Source: Kaistella antarctica (GTDB lineage Bacteria; Bacteroidota; Bacteroidia; Flavobacteriales; Weeksellaceae). From it: a DNA stretch of 64,000 nucleotides. How positions within the stretch are numbered: the stretch's first letter is position 1; each line of letters opens with the position of its first letter. Below are positions 59,331 through 64,000 of the stretch, in pieces. The notes under the pieces were generated by a model that ran no database searches, was not told the origin of the DNA, and was given only the letters and a program-made list of their open reading frames with translations. Made by a program: the position numbers and the translations under genes. The stretch is from contig NZ_FOIX01000003.1 of the NCBI RefSeq assembly GCF_900109615.1, positions 62,001 through 126,000 of the forward strand, given 5' to 3'.

Positions 59331-59822
59331 ATGGAAAAATTATTACAAAGTAAATTGCTACACAGTTTTGTATTGCTACTATTTACAAGTGCTGTTTGTA
59401 GTTATGCGCAACAAACAACTTTATCTACAGGCGATACTGCACAATCTGCCGCGGGATCTATGTCGTATTCTGTGGGACAAGTTGCCTATCAAAGTTACGA
59501 AAATGCGGCGGTGAAAGTTACGGAAGGGATACAACAACCTTATGAGATTTTTGTATTAAGTACCACTGAAAATGCAACTAATAAAAAAATTACAGTTTAC
59601 CCTAATCCGGTGAAAGATTTTTTGATTGTAGACTTTAATTCTGAAAAACTACAAAAAGGCAGTTATCAATTTTTTGATATAAGTGGTAAATCAATTAAAA
59701 GGGGAGAATTGAAAGATCTCAAAAACGAAATTAATACTTCTTCATTTTCCGCTGGAGCCTATATTCTGTCCATCTTAGATAATGGAACAATCATTAAAAA
59801 TTATAAAATCATTAAAAATTAA
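59331..59822 (+). CDS. Small T9SS type A sorting-domain protein
   Basis: Secreted protein of 163 residues: signal peptide (about 1-26, SYAQ), a short module with the pattern TAQSAAGSMSYSVGQVAYQ and VTEGIQQPYEI typical of small Flavobacteriia surface proteins, and a full T9SS domain (KITVYPNPVKDFLIVDF, SGKSIKRGEL, SAGAYILSILDNG, end YKIIKN). It has no catalytic part. The S74 protein gene begins 4 bp after its stop, so both are translated from one mRNA. No clear promoter box was found in the 254-bp gap upstream. Confidence 0.87.
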   Translation: MEKLLQSKLLHSFVLLLFTSAVCSYAQQTTLSTGDTAQSAAGSMSYSVGQVAYQSYENAAVKVTEGIQQPYEIFVLSTTENATNKKITVYPNPVKDFLIVDFNSEKLQKGSYQFFDISGKSIKRGELKDLKNEINTSSFSAGAYILSILDNGTIIKNYKIIKN

Positions 59823-59826
59823 AATC

Positions 59827-61125
59827 ATGAAAAAGTCTTTACAACTTCTAGCTTTGCTGTGCATCGTTATTTTGAACGCACAAGCGCCACAGAAATTTTC
59901 TTATCAGGCAGTTATCAGAAACGCTTCTAATGCCTTAATTACCAATGCGAATGTTGGGATGAAAATCAGTATTCTGAAAACAACCAATACCGGAACTGTA
60001 GTTTATGCTGAAACGCAAACGGCACTCACTAATTCGAATGGGTTGGTTTCGGTGCAAATTGGTAATGGCTCCGTTATAAGCGGAACTATCGCAGCTATAG
60101 ACTGGAATGCAGATTCTTACTTTCTTAAAGCAGAAATTGATCCTGCTGGAGGCACGAGCTATAGTATTGCAGGAACAAGTCAATTATTAAGCGTTCCTTA
60201 TGCTTTAAATTCAGGTGGAGGCACAATCTCTGGTACGACTGATAATCTAATTAAATTTACCGGTCCCAAAACCGGGGGAAATTCTATAATTTCAGAATCA
60301 ACAGGGTCTGTAAATATTGGAAATCCTGCAACCCCTAGCTATACAAGTTTTTTCGGTCCTAGTAGCCAGGCATTTAATGCAATTTATGAAGGTAATAATT
60401 ATAGAGGATATTTTGGTTCCTATTCTGGTGCAAATGAGGACGTTGATTTCGGAACGGGTGCTGGTAATGCAGCAGGAAGTCTTCATCTAACCATTATGGC
60501 AGTGCCTAAAATGACCATCGATAACGATGGTCAAGTCGGAATCGGGACGATTACTCCAGATTCTTTTTTACAAATTTCTGGTGAGCGAGGCACAATGAAG
60601 GCAAATTTTACCATAACCAATGCAAGTTCTGGAACTTATCCTGGAATTATGTTAAATTCTTCCGCCTTAGGATCTGCCGGAGCAGGACTTTATGGCAGGT
60701 CAACCGGTGGATTAAATGTGTCGGACTCAAACGGTATCGGTTATGGACCTGTGTTCGCTTCAGCCTTCACTGTTTCCAGTGATATTAGAACCAAAAAGGA
60801 GGTTAAATATCTTACTGAAACAGATTACGATACTTATCTTAAAGATTTACGTAAAATCTCTTCCGCGACTTACCGTTACAATTGGGAGAATAAACAAAGC
60901 AGACCTGAATCTCATTTAGGGTTTATATCGCAAACTCTTCCTAATTCAATTCAAATGACAATCGACCAAAGTCCGTCAAAATTGGGTGAACCGATGATTG
61001 GATATAATCTTTCCGACATGGCTGGATTGACTGTAATTGTGCTGAAAGCGTTAGATGCTAAGTTAACAGCACAGGAAGAAATAATTCAAAAACTTCAAAA
61101 AAGATTGGAATTGTTAGAGAAATAG
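59827..61125 (+). CDS. Surface protein with C-terminal S74 endosialidase-chaperone domain
   Basis: Protein of 432 residues with a signal peptide (about 1-20, ILNAQ). The N-terminal part (QKFSYQAVIRNASNALITNANVGMKISIL, shortened here) is a beta-sandwich common in flavobacterial surface fibres; the middle is Gly/Ser/Thr-rich. The C-terminal 115 residues hold SSDIRTKKEVKYL, FISQTLP and a closing coiled coil (LDAKLTAQEEIIQKLQKRLE), which fits the peptidase S74 chaperone that trimerises fibres and then cuts itself off. ATG 59827 gives the signal peptide. Operon with the T9SS protein ahead. Confidence 0.85.
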   Translation: MKKSLQLLALLCIVILNAQAPQKFSYQAVIRNASNALITNANVGMKISILKTTNTGTVVYAETQTALTNSNGLVSVQIGNGSVISGTIAAIDWNADSYFLKAEIDPAGGTSYSIAGTSQLLSVPYALNSGGGTISGTTDNLIKFTGPKTGGNSIISESTGSVNIGNPATPSYTSFFGPSSQAFNAIYEGNNYRGYFGSYSGANEDVDFGTGAGNAAGSLHLTIMAVPKMTIDNDGQVGIGTITPDSFLQISGERGTMKANFTITNASSGTYPGIMLNSSALGSAGAGLYGRSTGGLNVSDSNGIGYGPVFASAFTVSSDIRTKKEVKYLTETDYDTYLKDLRKISSATYRYNWENKQSRPESHLGFISQTLPNSIQMTIDQSPSKLGEPMIGYNLSDMAGLTVIVLKALDAKLTAQEEIIQKLQKRLELLEK

Positions 61126-61154
61126 TAGTTGATAAAGTAATTGGTTAAAAGAAG

Positions 61155-61181
61155 CGCTCAATCTTTAAGATTGGGCGTTTT
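61155..61181 (+). terminator. Rho-independent terminator of the T9SS-S74 operon
   Basis: CGCTCAATCT pairs with AGATTGGGCG (one wobble) around a 3-nt loop, then T residues. Confidence 0.88.
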
Positions 61182-61252
61182 TATTTAAACTGCAATTCCT
61201 TTAAATAGTTGAAATTAAATAGTGGATTTAAAAATAAAAATATCTTTTGCGA

Positions 61253-61645
61253 CTAATATATTCCCCCAACATATTTCTGAACAATATTCTCAAACTGATC
61301 GATGTCAAAAGGTTTGGCAATAAAATCATCGGCACCGGCTTCCGCTGCCAGTTCACTAATATTGCTATTGGCGGAAAAGTAAATAACTGGAATGTTTTTT
61401 AAATCGTAATTTGCTTTTAACAATCTGGTCGCTTCAATTCCACTCATATCGGGGAGCCAATTGTCCATAAAAATAAGATCAGGCATAAATTCCGTCACTT
61501 GTTTTTCAATTGAATTGGTGGTCGCAGAAGTGTTGACTTGACAGCCGAGATCTTCTAAAATTTCTGTACACAACTCTAGAATCTCTAAGTTGTCATCAAA
61601 AATAAATATCTTTTTAGACTTTTTTAATGCTATAGTTTCAGTCAT
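61253..61645 (-). CDS. Single-domain response regulator (receiver)
   Basis: CheY-like receiver of 130 residues: acidic pair Asp17-Asp18, phosphoryl acceptor Asp61 (FMDNWLPDMSG), and Lys in FIAKPFD near residue 109. It has no output domain. It is the last gene of the signalling operon; its ATG overlaps the CheB stop by 4 bp (61642-61645), so the two are translationally coupled and it may be the phosphorylation target that relays the kinase signal. Confidence 0.9.
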   Translation of the reverse strand: MTETIALKKSKKIFIFDDNLEILELCTEILEDLGCQVNTSATTNSIEKQVTEFMPDLIFMDNWLPDMSGIEATRLLKANYDLKNIPVIYFSANSNISELAAEAGADDFIAKPFDIDQFENIVQKYVGGIY

Positions 61646-62208
61646 CGTGGTAATTGATTTATATAATTGGCCATTTCTTTTGGATTTAGTATTGCGTCAT
61701 TGGCGACGTGTTCGATTGCATATTCGGGCATAAACGGTACAATTGCAGTGCTGGGATCTTGAATAATCACACTGCCACCCTTTTCGTTCACTTTTTGTAA
61801 ACCTTTCGTGCCATCACTATTGGCTCCAGAAAGTAACAAACATACAAGATTTTCTTTAAATACTTGGGAAGCGCTCTCAAAACTGACATCAATAGACGGA
61901 CGGGAAAAGTTAATTTTTTCGGAGGCATCTAACGAAAAAGTTTTGTCGTTTTCGATGAGTAAGTGGTAATCGGGCGGTGCGATATATAAAGTCGTCCCAA
62001 CTAGTTTTTCTTTTTCCTCTACTTCTTTGACCGTCAATTTGGTTTTACTGCTTAACAGATCCGTCAGTAAACTTTCTTGCCCAGATTTACGGTGAAGTAC
62101 GACGATAATTGGAAATGGTAAAACAGGGTCGATGTCCGGAAGTACTTTTAAAAGAACATCCAAACTGCCGGCAGATCCACCTATAACCAATGCTTCACAG
62201 TGTTTCAT
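61642..62208 (-). CDS. CheB-type methylesterase, catalytic domain only
   Basis: Protein of 188 residues with only the CheB esterase domain. The catalytic triad reads Ser12 (GGSAGS), His39 (VLHRKSG) and Asp132 (SGANSDG), at the spacing of classical CheB. The N-terminal receiver of chemotaxis CheB is absent; separate receivers are encoded next to it. It would remove methyl groups from glutamates on sensor proteins. No chemoreceptor or CheA/CheW gene is in the window, so it may act in a non-chemotaxis pathway. The CheR gene ends directly before it. Confidence 0.92.
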   Translation of the reverse strand: MKHCEALVIGGSAGSLDVLLKVLPDIDPVLPFPIIVVLHRKSGQESLLTDLLSSKTKLTVKEVEEKEKLVGTTLYIAPPDYHLLIENDKTFSLDASEKINFSRPSIDVSFESASQVFKENLVCLLLSGANSDGTKGLQKVNEKGGSVIIQDPSTAIVPFMPEYAIEHVANDAILNPKEMANYINQLPR

Positions 62209-63030
62209 TTAATGAATTTTTCGCCAGATTTTATCGGAGTTAAGTCGCTCAAAGTTTTTCGAAACAGCAGAAAAATCTAAGCTTTCTTTTGTTCCTAAAG
62301 CGAGATAGCCAAATTTTTCCAGACTGTTATCGAATAACTGGAAGACCTTTGTTTGCAATTCTCGGTCAAAATAAATGATTACATTCCGACATAAAATAAG
62401 CTGAAACTCATTAAATGAATTGTCAGAAACCAAGTTGTGGGTGGAAAAAATAATCTTTGTTTTCAAATCATCGTTGAGTTTACCCAAAGAATAATTGGCG
62501 GTATAATAATCAGAAAACTGCTCTCGTCCACCAGCCGCAATATAATTCTCCGTATATAATTTTATTTTACTTAAAGGAATCATTTGCTGCGCTGCGTTTT
62601 CTAAAACTGCGCTGTTAATGTCTGTCGCATAAATAAGCGATTTGTGCAAAAGATTGAGTTCTTTTAAAAAGATTGCTACAGAGTAGGCCTCTTCACCCGT
62701 ACTGCAACCAGCAATCCAAATTCTGATAAAAGGATAGGTTCCAAGTCTTGGTAGAATCTCCGTTTTTAAAGTTTTATAGAATTCGGGATCCCTGAACATC
62801 TCAGTAACATTGATGGTTACTTGTTCCAAAAACCTTTTGAAATAGGATGGTTCTGAGCGGATCTTATATTGAAATTCTGCGAAGCTCACAAAATTATCTA
62901 ATTCATAAAGCCGAACAATTCTTCGTTTCAGCGATGCACGTGAATATCCCGTAAAGTCGTAACCGTAAATTTCCAAAACATCAGAAAGAAGCGTTTCGAT
63001 ATGTTCGTCAATATGATCTGTAGAATGCAC
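62209..63030 (-). CDS. CheR-type protein-glutamate methyltransferase
   Basis: SAM-dependent methyltransferase of 273 residues with the N-terminal helical CheR domain (SRASLKRRIVRLYEL, VTINVTEMFRDPEFYKTLKTE) and the catalytic domain with IWIAGCSTGEEAYSVAIFL (SAM site) and ILCRNVIIYFDRELQTKV. It methylates glutamates on sensory proteins. The start at 63030 lies 2 bp after the receiver gene and its stop abuts CheB, so all are one operon. In this likely gliding or non-motile group it probably serves the hybrid kinase upstream. Confidence 0.93.
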   Translation of the reverse strand: MHSTDHIDEHIETLLSDVLEIYGYDFTGYSRASLKRRIVRLYELDNFVSFAEFQYKIRSEPSYFKRFLEQVTINVTEMFRDPEFYKTLKTEILPRLGTYPFIRIWIAGCSTGEEAYSVAIFLKELNLLHKSLIYATDINSAVLENAAQQMIPLSKIKLYTENYIAAGGREQFSDYYTANYSLGKLNDDLKTKIIFSTHNLVSDNSFNEFQLILCRNVIIYFDRELQTKVFQLFDNSLEKFGYLALGTKESLDFSAVSKNFERLNSDKIWRKIH

Positions 63031-63032
63031 TA

Positions 63033-63407
63033 TTAATCAATTAATTGGTTGAGTAACAAAACGAGTTCATCCACATCAACTGGTTTAGAAATATAGCCGT
63101 CAGCGCCAGCTTCAATGCATTTTTCACGGTCGCCAGTCATTGCCTGGGCGGTGATCGCAATGATGGGAATGTCTTTCAAGTCTGTGTCGTTTTTCATTTT
63201 CTCAATCGCTTCATAGCCGTCCATTTCGGGCATCATCATATCCATCAAAACGATACCCACGTTTTTGTTTTCGGAAAGCATTTTTAAACCTTGATGAGCA
63301 CTAATAGCGGAAACGCAGCGGAATTTTTTCGACTTTAAAACGGCACTTAGCGCGAAAATATTTCTGCTGTCATCATCGATGATGAGAATTTCTCTTTCGT
63401 TATTCAT
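63033..63407 (-). CDS. Single-domain response regulator (receiver)
   Basis: Receiver of 124 residues: Asp11-Asp13 acidic patch, acceptor Asp56 in IVLMDMMMPEMDGYEAI, and Lys in YISKPVDVDEL. It is very like the last receiver of the hybrid kinase just upstream (same MDMMMPEMDGYE and DREKCI blocks), so it looks like a copy that became a free-standing gene. It lies 10 bp after the kinase gene and 2 bp before cheR. Confidence 0.92.
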   Translation of the reverse strand: MNNEREILIIDDDSRNIFALSAVLKSKKFRCVSAISAHQGLKMLSENKNVGIVLMDMMMPEMDGYEAIEKMKNDTDLKDIPIIAITAQAMTGDREKCIEAGADGYISKPVDVDELVLLLNQLID

Positions 63408-63417
63408 AATGTGAATT

Positions 63418-64000
63418 TTACATTTTATCGTATAACCAAACTCTTAATAAAGAAACCAATTGATCAATGTCGACAGGTTTTGAAATATAATCTGAGGCAC
63501 CAACTGCGATACATTTCTCACGGTCACCCATCATCGCTTTTGATGTAACGGCTAGCACTGGTAAGTTTTTAAATTGAGGTAAAGTTCGAATTTCACGGAT
63601 GGATTCATAACCATCCATTTCTGGCATCATCATATCCATCAAAACAATATCAATTGACGAATCTGAATTTAAAACTTTTAAGGCTTCTTTTCCATCCATG
63701 GCGGGAAGTACTTTCATGCCGTGCAATTCGAGCGCTTTTGTTAATGAGAAAATATTCCTAACATCGTCATCAGCCAATAATACGGTTTTATCTTTTAGAA
63801 TATTTCTTAATTCTCCCGAGTTTTCGAAACCTCTTACTTGATCTTGTTTTTTCTTATTTTTTTCTTCTACGATGTGAAGGAATAAACCGGCTTCATCCAA
63901 AATACGTTGGTAAGAATAGGCTGTTTTTACTACAATAGAATCTGCATATTTTTTTATGCGATTTTCCTCTCCTTTAGAAAGACTTTTCCCAGTAAACACA
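63418..64000 (-). CDS. Hybrid sensor histidine kinase, C-terminal part (cut by window edge)
   Basis: Only the last 194 residues are in the window. They hold a stretch GENRIKKYADSIVVKTAYSYQRILDEAGLFLHIVEE, then a complete C-terminal receiver (LLADDDVRNIFSLTKALE, acceptor Asp in IVLMDMMMPEMDGYESI, YISKPVDIDQL). The first part resembles the end of a preceding receiver in large multi-receiver kinases. The frame is open to the window end without a proper start, so the gene continues. It heads the kinase-receiver-CheR-CheB-receiver operon. Confidence 0.85.
   Translation of the reverse strand, partial: VFTGKSLSKGEENRIKKYADSIVVKTAYSYQRILDEAGLFLHIVEEKNKKKQDQVRGFENSGELRNILKDKTVLLADDDVRNIFSLTKALELHGMKVLPAMDGKEALKVLNSDSSIDIVLMDMMMPEMDGYESIREIRTLPQFKNLPVLAVTSKAMMGDREKCIAVGASDYISKPVDIDQLVSLLRVWLYDKM

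Noticed and set aside
59230-59514. Plus-strand frame of 94 codons overlapping the T9SS gene
   Set aside because: It runs out of frame with a complete T9SS protein and shows no protein features.

Overview
The window reads as chromosomal DNA of a low-GC Bacteroidota, most likely a Weeksellaceae/Flavobacteriia member of the Chryseobacterium/Kaistella type (inference from gene content, not from a marker gene search). Supporting signs are many TAnnTTTG (-7) promoters with A/T-rich leaders instead of Shine-Dalgarno sites, type IX secretion (T9SS) C-terminal sorting domains, SusC-like TonB receptors with a carboxypeptidase-regulatory front domain, surface-type lipoproteins, and several families largely confined to this phylum (DUF6341, DUF6427, DUF6263, DUF4834, OstA-like, START-like).

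Layout. 1-1.4 kb: a glycolytic pair, pfkA followed by gap (cut by the window edge). 1.5-5 kb: a small CXXCH/His-rich protein, a TonB-dependent receptor and a lipoprotein, probably one uptake operon. 5-10 kb: trigger factor and a large periplasmic M16 peptidase. 10-15.4 kb, mostly minus strand: MgtC-like protein, DUF3109, DUF6427, universal stress protein, FAH-fold hydrolase, a DEDDh exonuclease and phosphatidylserine synthase. 15.5-24.8 kb, plus strand: an LTA-synthase-like sulfatase-fold enzyme, DUF2147, pyruvate dehydrogenase E1 beta, Kup potassium transporter, an unusual Fur homologue, an OstA/LptA-like protein and a class III aminotransferase. 24.8-27.7 kb: a small minus-strand accessory block of poorly known genes ending in a coding relic. 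27.8-32.7 kb: START-like protein, a degenerate class-IV aminotransferase homologue, YqgE, PdxH, HU, PanD and a UPF0104-type membrane protein. 32.8-40.8 kb: a frameshifted gene, an M3 oligopeptidase, a DUF6263 lipoprotein, DUF4834, YfhO and a glycosyltransferase. 41-44.6 kb: cystathionine synthase-like enzyme, LolC/FtsX-like permease and a divergent NamZ-type DUF1343 protein. 44.8-53.9 kb: two large outer-membrane proteins around two tandem T9SS cargo proteins. 54-59 kb: MFS and AEC transporters, GreA/GreB factor, DsbA-family protein and a fused UMP synthase. 59.3-61.1 kb: a small T9SS protein with an S74 (endosialidase chaperone) protein. 61.2-64 kb: a compact minus-strand signalling operon (hybrid kinase, receiver, CheR, CheB, receiver).

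No rRNA, tRNA, CRISPR array or complete insertion sequence was found. The most unusual items are: two copies of a GGGCG-bordered interspersed hairpin element, one carrying a 25-bp-arm palindrome; a set of TAnnTTTG boxes 4-5 nt from the start codon that predict leaderless mRNAs; overlapping divergent promoters lying inside coding sequence; and several enzyme-fold proteins that have lost their catalytic residues (class-IV aminotransferase, M1 peptidase fused to a barrel) or structural metal site (Fur). I see no clear defence system or other wholly new system in the window.
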